Both the position numbers and the translations under genes were made by a program. Below are positions 53,648-63,211 of a DNA stretch of 64,000 nt, one piece after another (position 1 is the first letter of the stretch; each line of letters starts with the position of its first letter). The notes beneath the pieces were generated by a model. It saw only the letters and a list, made by a program, of their open reading frames with translations, was not told the origin of the DNA and searched no databases. This stretch comes from Planctomycetota bacterium (GTDB taxonomy: Bacteria; Planctomycetota; UBA1135; GCA-002686595): NCBI GenBank assembly GCA_029259595.1, contig JAJDEW010000004.1, forward strand, positions 1-64,000, in the 5' to 3' direction.

Positions 53648-53989
53648 ATGAAAGCGCCGCTGCGGATCCCGGGGGCCGGCCGGCTCGAGGAAGGCTATGC
53701 CCGCAAGGTGCGCTATCCCGACCCCGACGGGGACGGGATGGAAGAGCTGGTGCTCTGTCGGCTCGGCGGGCGGTTGTACGCCACCGACAGCCTTTGCCCG
53801 CACGAGGGTGGGCGGATCTCCGAGGGACCGCTCCAGGAGGGCAAGTTCCTCTTCTGCCCCTTGCACCTCTACAAGTTCGATCCCGTGAGCGGAGCGGCCC
53901 AAGACGTCGTCTGTCCACCGGTGCGCACGTTCCGCGTCGACGAGATCGGTGTCGATGCCGAGGTGTGGCTCGACGTCGAACCCGCTTGA
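53648..53989 (+). CDS. Small Rieske-type 2Fe-2S ferredoxin
   Basis: A 113-residue cytosolic protein with Cys50-x-His52 (LCPHEGG) and Cys70-x2-His73 (CPLHLYKF), the two ligand boxes of Rieske ferredoxins. In the second box the usual Trp/His-Gly is replaced by Leu-Tyr, a variant close to NirD/BphF-like electron-transfer proteins. It likely shuttles electrons to an unidentified oxygenase or reductase. It is followed by a convergent gene 58 bp downstream. Confidence 0.88.
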   Translation: MKAPLRIPGAGRLEEGYARKVRYPDPDGDGMEELVLCRLGGRLYATDSLCPHEGGRISEGPLQEGKFLFCPLHLYKFDPVSGAAQDVVCPPVRTFRVDEIGVDAEVWLDVEPA

Positions 53990-54047
53990 AGCGGCTGCTC
54001 GAGCCGAATCGTGGGGCGGCCCGTCCGCGCGCGCGACAGACCGGGAT

Positions 54048-54794
54048 TCACGGCTTCTTGCGCCGTGTCCGACCTCCCGGGGCGGGTCGCTCGAGCCCGT
54101 GCAGGACCGGCATCGCCGCCCGTCGCTCGTCGTCGAGCAGGTCCCACAGGACTTTCGACGGACGGCGGTAGGTCCGGGGACAGTGGAGAAGGCGTTCGGG
54201 AAGCGCGACGAGATCGACCGAGGTGTCGTGCGCTTCCATCTGGAAGGCCCGCGCGCGCAGGAGCTGCAGCGGGTGGACGGTGGTCGCGATCGGGGTGCGC
54301 GCGCCGAGCGCTCCCGTCTCGCGCAGGAGCGCGAATTCGAGGTCCGCGTACCCGCCACCCTTGCCGAGGCGGGCCCCGTCGCGTCCGACTCCGACGCAGC
54401 CCGAGACCACGAGGTCGATCTTGCCGACGTCCGCCAACCCCAGCGGTTCACCCCAGGCCTCGGCGCCGCGGATCGAAGACGCGTTCCACAGCTCGTGTTC
54501 GGGGATCTCGTCGGGGTCGAGCCAGAGGAAGGGGCGCTCGCTCGCGAGACGCGGCACGGCGAGGAGCACGCGCTTGCCCTCCCGCAGCGCGCGGTGCCGA
54601 ACCGGACGCTGGGGCAGATCAGGATTGCACTTCAGGGTGCGCGCGCGCTTCCACTCGGGCGTGTCGGCCAGTCTTAGCGCTGCGGCTTCCGCGCCCGTGA
54701 AGTTCGGGATGCGGCCGACCGCTCCGGGAAAGCGGGCGACACCGGCCGCGCGCAGGGCCTGCCAGCAGTCCATGCGAAGGGGTTTCTTGTCCAT
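54048..54794 (-). CDS. 5-formyltetrahydrofolate cyclo-ligase family protein
   Basis: A 248-residue protein matching the YgfA/MTHFS and MTHFSD superfamily: KRVLLAVPRLASERPF (nucleotide strand), DLVVSGCVGVGRDGARLGKGGGYADLEFALL (the GxGxGYYD-like catalytic motif) and IATTVHPLQLL. Family members convert 5-formyl-THF to methenyl-THF with ATP. The GKGGGYADLE form differs from GRGGGYYDRF of classical enzymes, and the protein is longer, so a variant role is possible. The start is an ATG at 54,794. Confidence 0.8.
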   Translation of the reverse strand: MDKKPLRMDCWQALRAAGVARFPGAVGRIPNFTGAEAAALRLADTPEWKRARTLKCNPDLPQRPVRHRALREGKRVLLAVPRLASERPFLWLDPDEIPEHELWNASSIRGAEAWGEPLGLADVGKIDLVVSGCVGVGRDGARLGKGGGYADLEFALLRETGALGARTPIATTVHPLQLLRARAFQMEAHDTSVDLVALPERLLHCPRTYRRPSKVLWDLLDDERRAAMPVLHGLERPAPGGRTRRKKP

Positions 54795-55094
54795 GGTCGT
54801 GCTGAAGACCGTTCCTGCGCGTCGTGGTTGCGGGTGCGTCCGACTCTTTTCGAAGCGACTTCGCGTGCTCCTGCTCGCGTCGGTGGAGCCAGAGGATGCC
54901 AAAGGCGAGGTGCCCGTCCCCTTCGGTGTGGTAGGAGGGCCCCGCCCGGGGGCCCTGGACGGATTCCGCTCCGCGGGTCGCTCGGCGCGCCGTTCTCGCG
55001 GGCCCTCTCGAAAATCTCACAAGGGCCCGCAACGCATGGGAGCGAGCCGGCGTAGGAGCGCGCGAACCCGGCTTCGGCCCCGAAGGAGATTCCC
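54795..55094. other. 300-bp divergent intergenic region
   Basis: No gene. A strong GC hairpin (AGGGCCCC facing GGGGGCCCT, about 54,937-54,957) lies in the middle. GGAGATTCCC before the ATG at 55,095 is a ribosome-binding site. Confidence 0.5.
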
Positions 55095-56039
55095 ATGAAG
55101 CACCTCGCCCTCACGACCTTGACCCTGACCCTCTGCACCGGCTGGAGCGGGGCCGACGTCCTGCGCCCCGAACGCGTCTCGGCCGATGCGACCTGGCTCG
55201 CCCACCTGGACGTCGACGCCGTGCGCGCGAGTTCGCTGTGGGGTCTCGTCTCGGCGAGCGAGCACATCAACGTCACCGACGGCCTGGCCGACCTGGACGA
55301 GGTCGAAGCCAAGTTCGGCATCCACCCGCTGCACGATCTGAAGTCGATCACCGCGTACGGTGCCGAGGAGGGTTCGGACACGGGCGTCGCGCTCCTGAGC
55401 GTGACCGATCGCATCGATGGGGCGCTGGAGCGCTTGAAGTCCGAGGAAGGTTACCGCGCCGTCTCGCACGACGGCCTCGAGCTGCACACCTGGGACGACG
55501 ACGGCGATCGGGTCTACGCCTACGTGCACGCTTCCGGAGCCGAGCGCGTCGTCGTGTTCTCGGACGACGCCGTGCGGGCCGCCTTCGGCGTTCGCGTGCT
55601 CCTCGGACAGAGCCCCTCGCTCGCGACTGGGACGCCGACTACCGCCTCTCCGCTCGTGGCGCGACCGATGCCCGGCAGCATGGTCTTCTTCGCGGCCGGA
55701 CCGGAGCTGTCACGCTTCGAGGACTTCGAACCCGCCTCCGCCATCGCGGGGCTCGCGAAGGAGCTCGTCTTCGACCTGGCGGAGAGTCAAGGCCTGCTCC
55801 AGGCGCGCGCGACGCTCGTGGCCGAGAACGTCGAGGATGCGATGAACGTGGCGCAGATCCTGCAGGGCTTGAAGGCGCTGCTCTCGCTCTCCCTGCTGGG
55901 CGACGACGACATTCCGCCGGCGGTACGCCAGATGGCGAATGCGTTGCAGTTCAACGCTCGCGGCCAGGAGGTCGTGATCGAGTTCGCCTACGACGTGCGC
56001 CGGCTCTTCGAAGAGCTCGAGGCGCTGGAGGCGCGCTGA
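55095..56039 (+). CDS. Secreted protein of unknown function, first gene of the ECF sigma operon
   Basis: A 314-residue exported protein. Residues 1-20 are a signal peptide (ALTTLTLTLCTGWSGAD). The mature part has DATWLAHLDVDAVRASSLWGL, FGIHPLHDLKSITAYG and VFFAAGPELS, a pattern seen in DUF3352-like and related planctomycete secreted proteins of no known role. It precedes an ECF sigma gene by 4 bp, suggesting that it is sensed by or is a target of that system. GGAG ribosome-binding site present. Confidence 0.65.
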   Translation: MKHLALTTLTLTLCTGWSGADVLRPERVSADATWLAHLDVDAVRASSLWGLVSASEHINVTDGLADLDEVEAKFGIHPLHDLKSITAYGAEEGSDTGVALLSVTDRIDGALERLKSEEGYRAVSHDGLELHTWDDDGDRVYAYVHASGAERVVVFSDDAVRAAFGVRVLLGQSPSLATGTPTTASPLVARPMPGSMVFFAAGPELSRFEDFEPASAIAGLAKELVFDLAESQGLLQARATLVAENVEDAMNVAQILQGLKALLSLSLLGDDDIPPAVRQMANALQFNARGQEVVIEFAYDVRRLFEELEALEAR

Positions 56040-56043
56040 GTCG

Positions 56044-56751
56044 ATGGCGCAGACGCCTCACGACGAAGCCGCGCTCCCGGCGACGGGGGAAGAGCTCGCG
56101 GGCGCGACGTCCGAGGCGCTCGCGGTGGCTGCCCAGGCGGGCAGCCGCCCTTCGTTCGAGGCCCTGGTCACGCGCCATCACGCGGGGCTCTTCCGCTATC
56201 TCGTTCTGCGGACCGGTTCCGCCGTAGAAGCCGAGGACCTGTCGCAGGAGGCCTTCCTGCGCGCCTGGCAGAAGCTCGTGCACTACCGACCGACGCACCG
56301 CTTCACGACCTGGCTCTACACGCTCGCCGCGCGCCTCGCGATCTCCGGTGCGCGCAAGGCGGACCCGCTGCGCGCGGCCCGGGACCTCGAGCTGGGGGGG
56401 GCGCTCGCGAGCGACCCGGCCGGCGATCCGGCACGGCTCTGCACCGCGGCGGAGGAGAAGCACAACCTCTGGTCCATCGCCGCGACCATCCTGACCGTCG
56501 ACCAGCGCGAGGCCCTCTGGCTGCGCTACGTCGACGGATTGTCGGTCAACGAGGTCGCGCGTGTGCTCGGGCGCCTGCCGGTGACGGTTCGCTGTCACCT
56601 GTTTCGCGCGCGGCGTCTGCTGGCGCTCCGGCTCGCCGCGGTGGAAGATGCAGGGCCCGAGGGTGCGCTGCCGTCGACTCCGACACGCACGGGGCCGCGC
56701 GAAGCGCGGACCGATCCGCTCCCCGCGACGTCCTGGGGGGACTCCCGATGA
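56044..56751 (+). CDS. ECF-type RNA polymerase sigma factor
   Basis: A 235-residue sigma factor with region 2 (HHAGLFRYLVLRTGSAVEAE, DLSQEAFLRAWQKL, WLYTLAARLAI) and region 4 (REALWLRYVDGLSVNEVARV, HLFRARRLLALRL). The N-terminal 35 residues and C-terminal 45 residues are alanine- or proline-rich extensions. It is followed by a membrane protein with an ATGA overlap, the usual place for an anti-sigma partner. Confidence 0.9.
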   Translation: MAQTPHDEAALPATGEELAGATSEALAVAAQAGSRPSFEALVTRHHAGLFRYLVLRTGSAVEAEDLSQEAFLRAWQKLVHYRPTHRFTTWLYTLAARLAISGARKADPLRAARDLELGGALASDPAGDPARLCTAAEEKHNLWSIAATILTVDQREALWLRYVDGLSVNEVARVLGRLPVTVRCHLFRARRLLALRLAAVEDAGPEGALPSTPTRTGPREARTDPLPATSWGDSR

Positions 56752-57290
56752 CTTCGAAACGCAACGAACTCCGGCTGGGTGAGCGCCTGCGGCACGACGC
56801 ACGACGCCTGGACCTCGCATCTCCGTCCGGCGCGCGCGAGCGCGTCCTCGCGCGCCTGGCCGTCGAGCGTCCGGGCGGTCGCCCTGCCGACGCCGCGACC
56901 CGGCCCAGGGGGCGGTGGGAGCTCGGCTGGCTCGCGGCCCTCGCGTTCGTGTTGGCTTTGACGCTCTTCGCGCGCCTGCGTACGGGCGCGACGGATCCGC
57001 TCGAGTCGGTGCGCCTGGCGCGCGCGTCGATCCCGACGGGTCCGGAGCGTTCGCTCCTCGACGCGACCGTGTTCGGTGTCCTGTCGGACCTGCGGCGCTC
57101 GGGACCGGCGGCCTTCGTGTCCGCGTCGCTCGCGGACGAGGGCCGCGAGGGGGCGAACCTGGCCGGACCCCTCCAACGGGAGATGCGCGACCTCGTCTCC
57201 GACTCGGCCCACGCCGCGGAGGTCCTGACGGCGCGGTTGCCCGGCCCACTCCGACGCTCGCTCCTGGCGCTCGAACGGCGCGACTCCTGA
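56748..57290 (+). CDS. Single-pass membrane protein, probable anti-sigma partner
   Basis: A 180-residue protein. Residues 1-57 are a basic cytosolic domain, one helix spans about 60-78 (GWLAALAFVLALTLFARL), and the rest is outside. No zinc-binding HxxxCxxC anti-sigma motif is found. Location (ATGA overlap after the ECF gene) and topology suggest a regulator of the sigma factor, but homology is not evident. Confidence 0.6.
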   Translation: MTSKRNELRLGERLRHDARRLDLASPSGARERVLARLAVERPGGRPADAATRPRGRWELGWLAALAFVLALTLFARLRTGATDPLESVRLARASIPTGPERSLLDATVFGVLSDLRRSGPAAFVSASLADEGREGANLAGPLQREMRDLVSDSAHAAEVLTARLPGPLRRSLLALERRDS

Positions 57291-57373
57291 ACGCCCGCGA
57301 CGCGGTGCGCGGCGTTGCTCGACCCGGAGCGTGAACGCGCGGAACGGGTCGCGGACACTCTCGGCTCGGCGGA

Positions 57374-57470
57374 CGAGCCGTCCGATGAGGGCGTGCTTCG
57401 GCTGCGGTGCAAGTGGCCGGGTTCTCCGGACGCGCGCAACGCGCCGGATGATTTCTCCAGCGGGCTGTTA
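57374..57470 (+). repeat. Shortened family A inverted-repeat element (copy 3)
   Basis: About 97 bp. The right end GCGCCGGATGATTTCTCCAG and GGGCTGTTA, and the GTGCTTCGGCTGCG left part, match the 165-bp copies with the centre deleted. It ends on TA 10 bp before the DUF983 gene start. Confidence 0.7.
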
Positions 57471-57474
57471 GACT
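57469..57474 (+). promoter_or_regulatory. Putative leaderless -10 box (TAGACT) at the edge of a repeat element
   Basis: TAGACT is followed by 6 nt and the GTG start at 57,481. Its TA is the end of the family A element, as at proC. Confidence 0.45.
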
Positions 57475-57480
57475 CGTCGC

Positions 57481-57879
57481 GTGGTCGAACACGTCTCTCC
57501 CGGGGCCAGCGCCCTCCCCGCCGTCTTCCGCCGCGTCTTGCGGCGCCGCTGCCCCCAGTGTGAGCGAGGGCCGCTCTTCCGCTCCTATGCGCGGCTCCAT
57601 CCGAGCTGTTCGGAGTGCGGGCTGGTCTACCGCCGCGAGCAGGGTGCGCAGACGGGTTCGATGTACCTCACGGCGGCGGTGAACCAGGTCTTCGCGGCGC
57701 TCGTGATCGGCTGCATCTGGATCTTCTTCGACTGGAGCGTCGTCCGCTCGCTCGTGGTCGGCGTGCCGCTCGTCGCGCTTTTCAGCGTGCTCTTTCTGCC
57801 CCTGTCGATGGCCCTGTGGGTTGGAGTCGAATACGCCACGGACGTCGGCAACCGCGAAGACTGGACGCAGCTGCGCTGA
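57481..57879 (+). CDS. DUF983 membrane protein
   Basis: A 132-residue protein. Residues 24-50 hold two CxxC zinc-type pairs (CPQCERGPLF; CSECGLVYRREQG) in the DUF983 pattern, followed by two membrane helices (VFAALVIGCIWIFFDW; VVGVPLVALFSVLFLPLSMALW). The family is often linked to cytochrome oxidase assembly; no such genes are near. It starts GTG, with TAGACT 6 nt upstream. Confidence 0.87.
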   Translation: MVEHVSPGASALPAVFRRVLRRRCPQCERGPLFRSYARLHPSCSECGLVYRREQGAQTGSMYLTAAVNQVFAALVIGCIWIFFDWSVVRSLVVGVPLVALFSVLFLPLSMALWVGVEYATDVGNREDWTQLR

Positions 57880-57909
57880 GGCCGCGGCCGAAAAGGCGCG
57901 GAACGAGCG

Positions 57910-58806
57910 ATGCCCGAGTTGCCCGAAGTCGAGACCGTCGTACGCCTCCTGCGCAAGCCGCTCGTGGGGCGCACGCTCGAGCGCGTGCGGGCACCGTGGC
58001 TGCGGTCGCTGGGCGGAGACTCGCTGCGCGCCTTCGGGCACAGGGTCGTCGGGACGCGCGTCCGTGCGCTGCGCCGGCGGGCCAAGTTCATCGTGATCGA
58101 GCTCGAGCGCGAAGGGGCGGACGCCGGCGCGCTCGTGGTTCACCTGCGGATGACCGGCCGCCTCCACGTCGAGCCACGCTCGGCCGATCCGGGGCCGTAT
58201 GCGCGCGTGCTGGTCGACCTCGATGGGGACCGCGTCCTCACCTTCGTCGACGTGCGCAAGTTCGGACGCTTCCTGCACCGGGCCGACCCCGAAGAGCTCT
58301 TCCGAAGGCTCGGGCCCGAGCCCCTGGACGGAGATCTGGACGCCGAGGAGTTCGCGCACGAGCTGCGGTCGCGCCGGCGGATGCTGAAGCCCTTGCTCCT
58401 GGACCAGAGCTTCATCGCGGGGCTGGGCAACATCTACGTCGACGAGTCCCTGCACCGGGTCAAGCTGCATCCCGAACAGTCGGCCGACCGCGTGTCGGCG
58501 CCCAAGGCCCGTGCCCTGTTCGACGCCATCCAGACGACCCTGCGCGCGGCGATCGAGCGCGAGGGGTCGAGCTTCGACGCGTTCTACCGCACGCCGGAGG
58601 GCCAACCCGGCAGCTACCAGCACCAGTTCCGGGTCTACGGTCGGACCGGGCGGGCTTGCCCGGTCTGCGGCACGAGCATCCGGAAATCCACGGTCGCCCA
58701 GCGCGGTACCCACCACTGCCCGCGTTGCCAACGGCGGCCAAGCTCGCGCGGGAAGGGGACGCGGCATCTTGCGGGCCCGGAAGCGGGCGCTATCCTGCCG
58801 CGATGA
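57910..58806 (+). CDS. mutM: Formamidopyrimidine-DNA glycosylase
   Basis: A 298-residue base-excision repair enzyme. The N-terminus PELPEVETVVR provides the catalytic Pro2 and Glu3; the C-terminal zinc finger is CPVCGTSI...CPRCQ. Further blocks are LVVHLRMTGRL (active-site loop), the ring region FVDVRKFGRF, and the H2TH part AGLGNIYVDESL. It removes 8-oxoguanine. A basic tail of about 25 residues follows the finger. Its stop overlaps the next gene's ATG (ATGA), coupling it to the EF-P-like gene. Confidence 0.95.
   Translation: MPELPEVETVVRLLRKPLVGRTLERVRAPWLRSLGGDSLRAFGHRVVGTRVRALRRRAKFIVIELEREGADAGALVVHLRMTGRLHVEPRSADPGPYARVLVDLDGDRVLTFVDVRKFGRFLHRADPEELFRRLGPEPLDGDLDAEEFAHELRSRRRMLKPLLLDQSFIAGLGNIYVDESLHRVKLHPEQSADRVSAPKARALFDAIQTTLRAAIEREGSSFDAFYRTPEGQPGSYQHQFRVYGRTGRACPVCGTSIRKSTVAQRGTHHCPRCQRRPSSRGKGTRHLAGPEAGAILPR
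58791..58796 (+). promoter_or_regulatory. Putative leaderless -10 box (TATCCT) inside the end of mutM
   Basis: TATCCT lies 6 nt before the ATG of the EF-P-like gene, within the mutM coding end. It could give an internal leaderless transcript. Confidence 0.45.
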
Positions 58807-59375
58807 TCGAGGTTTCCGATTTCAAGAAGGGGCTCTGCCTGTCCTACAAGGGCGCGCCCATGATGATCGTCGACGTCACCTTCAGCACGCCGACGGCACG
58901 CGGGGGCGCCTCGATCGCGAAGACGAAGATGCGCAACCTGCTCACCGGACAGCTGCTCTCCGATTCGATTCGAAGCGGCGAGAAGTTCGGTGAGGTGGAT
59001 TACGAGCAGCGCAAGGTCAGCTACCTGTACAGCGACGGGACGCACTGGCACTTCATGGATGCGGAGACCTTCGAGCAGTTCCCGCTCGACAAGGACGTCC
59101 TGGGCGAGCGTATCGGGTACTTGACCGATGGTCTGGAAGGCATCCGCTCGCTCACCATCGAGGGCAAGATCGTCGACGTCATCCTGCCGAACACGGTCGA
59201 CCTCGCCGTGACCGAGGCGGACCCGCACATCAAGGGCGCCACGGCCCAGGCCCAGTTGAAGCGCGCCGTGGTCGAAACCGGCGTCGAGATCCAGGTCCCG
59301 AGCTACATCACGGCCGGGGAGAAGATCCGGATCGACACGCGCGACGGTCACTTCGTCGAGCGTGTGAAGGGCTGA
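58803..59375 (+). CDS. Elongation factor P-like protein (YeiP/EfpL-like)
   Basis: A 190-residue three-domain protein. The loop entering the ribosomal peptidyl-transferase centre reads TPTARGGAS, with Arg33 at the tip where E. coli EF-P has modified Lys34. This matches YeiP/EfpL (SPTARGAA). Later blocks LPNTVDLAVTEADPHIKGAT and VPSYITAGEKIRIDTRDG also fit. It should relieve stalling at proline-rich sequences. Whether the Arg is modified (for example rhamnosylated by an EarP) cannot be seen here; no modification gene is adjacent. Confidence 0.88.
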   Translation: MIEVSDFKKGLCLSYKGAPMMIVDVTFSTPTARGGASIAKTKMRNLLTGQLLSDSIRSGEKFGEVDYEQRKVSYLYSDGTHWHFMDAETFEQFPLDKDVLGERIGYLTDGLEGIRSLTIEGKIVDVILPNTVDLAVTEADPHIKGATAQAQLKRAVVETGVEIQVPSYITAGEKIRIDTRDGHFVERVKG

Positions 59376-59393
59376 GGCGCCCGCCGTCCGGTC

Positions 59394-59882
59394 TCAGTTC
59401 ACGGGTGCGACGCCCGAGCGCGCGCGCCAGGCCGTTTCGAGCTCCTGGCCGTCCGGCCACATCTCGAGACAGATCGCGAGGTAGGTCGTGACGTCCTCGG
59501 GATCGTGCTTCGCGTCGAGCGCCGACAACGCCTCCGCGATCTTGGCCCCATCGGGACGCGAAACCTCGACGTCCTCGATCATGCCCTCTTCGTGCGGCAC
59601 GCCGGTCGCGTCGAGGAACTCCGTGACGATCTCCTTCTTCGTGCGCACGAGATAGGAGCCGAGCAACTCGTAGGCGAGCTCCGGGCTCTTCTGCGACTCG
59701 AGCCACTGCCGGCCCTTCTTCGCGCGCGTTTCGAACGGGAGCTTCCTGATGGACTGCGGCCGAAAGCGCAAGAGCTTCGCGACCTCGCCGTCGAGCGGGC
59801 CGAAGCCCTGTTCGGCCAAGGCCTCGTAGATGGACAAGAAGCGTGCGTCGGACAGGCGGCGGAGTTCTTCGAGGGCGAACAT
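59394..59882 (-). CDS. Conserved-looking protein of unknown function
   Basis: A 162-residue mainly helical soluble protein (MFALEELRRLSDARFLSIYE; LLRFRPQSIRKLPFETRAKKG; AYELLGSYLVRTKKEIVTEF). I cannot name its family. No signal or membrane segment. Stop is 18 bp from the convergent EF-P-like gene stop. Confidence 0.65.
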   Translation of the reverse strand: MFALEELRRLSDARFLSIYEALAEQGFGPLDGEVAKLLRFRPQSIRKLPFETRAKKGRQWLESQKSPELAYELLGSYLVRTKKEIVTEFLDATGVPHEEGMIEDVEVSRPDGAKIAEALSALDAKHDPEDVTTYLAICLEMWPDGQELETAWRARSGVAPVN

Positions 59883-60124
59883 GGGGGGCGCGGGGATCCA
59901 GCGGGGAGCCCGGGCCGAGAGGGCCGGGCGAAGCGGTCAGGATAGCGGCGGGTCGCAAGCACCGGAGGCGTTTTCGGGCGACTTCCTCCCCGGTTCACGC
60001 CATGCGCTCGCGAGCGCCTGGCGTGGTCCGTGCACCGCAAAACGCGATGACGAATGCGCCCGTGCTTGCGCGCTCACGAGCCAGGACGTCCGTTCACCGC
60101 TCCCGGGCACCAGCGTGTCCCCCC

Positions 60125-60220
60125 AAGGACAGGCACGGTCCCTGTCGGGCGAACCTCCCAAAGGACAGGCACGGTCCCTGTCGGGCGACCCTCCCAAATG
60201 ACAGGCACGGTCCCTGTCGG
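60125..60220 (+). repeat. Three tandem 36-bp repeats, each with a palindrome
   Basis: The core GACAGGCACGGTCCCTGTC (60,128; 60,164; 60,200) is repeated at an exact 36-bp spacing, separated by GGGCGAACCTCCCAAAG-like linkers. The palindrome is REP-like. No spacers of variable sequence exist, so it is not a CRISPR array. Confidence 0.9.
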
Positions 60221-60504
60221 GCGGTGCCGGGACGGGTACCGACTCGGTGCCAATGCGTGCTCCCGTGGGAGGCGTCGATCGAGGTTCTCAGTCACCCGTC
60301 TCTCTTGGTGTAGCGCCTTGTGGCGCGTCGCGCTACGGGTGTGTGGAACGAAATCGAGGGTTCTCGGATTCGCGACCCCAGGGGCGGTGTCGAGCGATTC
60401 GACAGGCGTGCGGCACGCAAAGGTCGCACCGCGCGGGGCGAGCAAATCCGAGGCCTCGCGTTCGGCGCGACCTCGGAACGGGTGCGGTACGACGCCTCGG
60501 AAGT

Positions 60505-60535
60505 GCCAAAAGCCCAGCGAGGAAGGGCTTTCGGC
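60505..60535 (-). terminator. Rho-independent-type terminator downstream of slyD
   Basis: On the minus strand GAAAGCCC and GGGCTTTT form a stem around a nine-base loop (TTCCTCGCT), ending in a T run. It lies about 20 bp after the slyD stop. Confidence 0.6.
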
Positions 60536-60553
60536 GTGCGCGAAAGTCGGAGA

Positions 60554-61011
60554 TCAGTCGGCTTCGACGGCCAGGATCTTCACGCGGAAGGTGACCTCTT
60601 GGCCGGCGAGCGGGTGGTTGGCGTCGAGCAGGACTTCGTCCTCGTGCACTTCGATGACGCGCATCTCCATCTCGGCTTCGTCTTCGTCGATGCCATTTGC
60701 CTCGCGCTCCTCGGGATCGAGCTCGAGGGCGATCCAGTCGCCCTTCTCGAGGTCGACGTCCGGCGGCAGCTGGTCGCGCGGCATCGAGACGATGCCTTCG
60801 GGCTGAACGTCGCCGTAGGCCTCGGCGGGGGCGAGCGTGACCTCGAACTCGTCGCCGTCCTCGCGGCCTTCCATCGCGGCCTCGAGACCGGGCAGGATGT
60901 CGTCGTCGCCCTGACGGAAGCGGACGGGTTCGTCGTCGGTCGATTCGACGATCTCCTTCTTCTGGTCGAGGAGGTCGTAGCGGATCGTGACCCAAGTGCC
61001 TTGCGTGACTT

Positions 61012-61015
<4 letters not shown>
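60554..61015 (-). CDS. FKBP-type peptidyl-prolyl isomerase, SlyD-like
   Basis: A 153-residue protein. FKBP domain residues (VTIRYDLLDQKKEIVEST, ILPGLEAAMEGREDGDEFEV, PAEAYGDVQPE) surround an insert-in-flap chaperone domain (VSMPRDQLPPDV...MRVIEVHEDEVLLDANHPLAGQ), the SlyD arrangement. The C-terminal His/Cys-rich metal tail of E. coli SlyD is absent. It assists protein folding in the cytosol. It overlaps speA by ATGA. Confidence 0.92.
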
Positions 61016-62949
<1,934 letters not shown>

Positions 62950-63211
62950 GATTGGGAAGGTTTCCCCGTCGGTGGTAAGGCCCGCGGGCCGTTCCCGAGG
63001 CTGTCCGGGGCCGAGGCCCTGAAATCGCGGGGGAGTATAGGTCCGCCCCCCCGAACCCGCCATTGCGGAGGTCAGAGGGGCCCCGAACGAAAAGGGGGCG
63101 AATACCGGGAACATCTCGGTGAGGTCTCCGCGTCAAGGGGCCAGCGCGCCCGTTGGCGCCGATCGGATCCGCATCTGCGGTCCTTGCCAACCCTGGCGTT
63201 ACCCGGCGCGC
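62950..63211. other. Upstream region of speA
   Basis: A 260-bp gap after the dus gene stop. It holds the putative speA -10 box; I see no gene in it. Confidence 0.4.
63034..63039 (-). promoter_or_regulatory. Putative speA -10 box (TATACT)
   Basis: TATACT on the minus strand, a near-consensus sigma-70 -10, in an otherwise GC-rich gap 85 nt before the speA ATG. No convincing -35 was found. Confidence 0.45.

Larger units (their letters stand above)
59883..60553. other. 670-bp intergenic region with 36-bp tandem repeat and a terminator
   Basis: Contains three 36-bp repeat units (60,125-60,232 at most) and a terminator-like hairpin for the slyD operon near 60,505-60,535. The rest shows nothing supported. 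Confidence 0.6.

Noticed and set aside
55951..58767. A 938-codon minus-strand open frame
   Set aside because: It lies opposite the sigma, membrane, DUF983 and mutM genes; all these have strong homology on the plus strand.
60125..60220. CRISPR array with 36-bp repeats
   Set aside because: The units follow each other without variable spacers, the count is three, and no cas genes are nearby.
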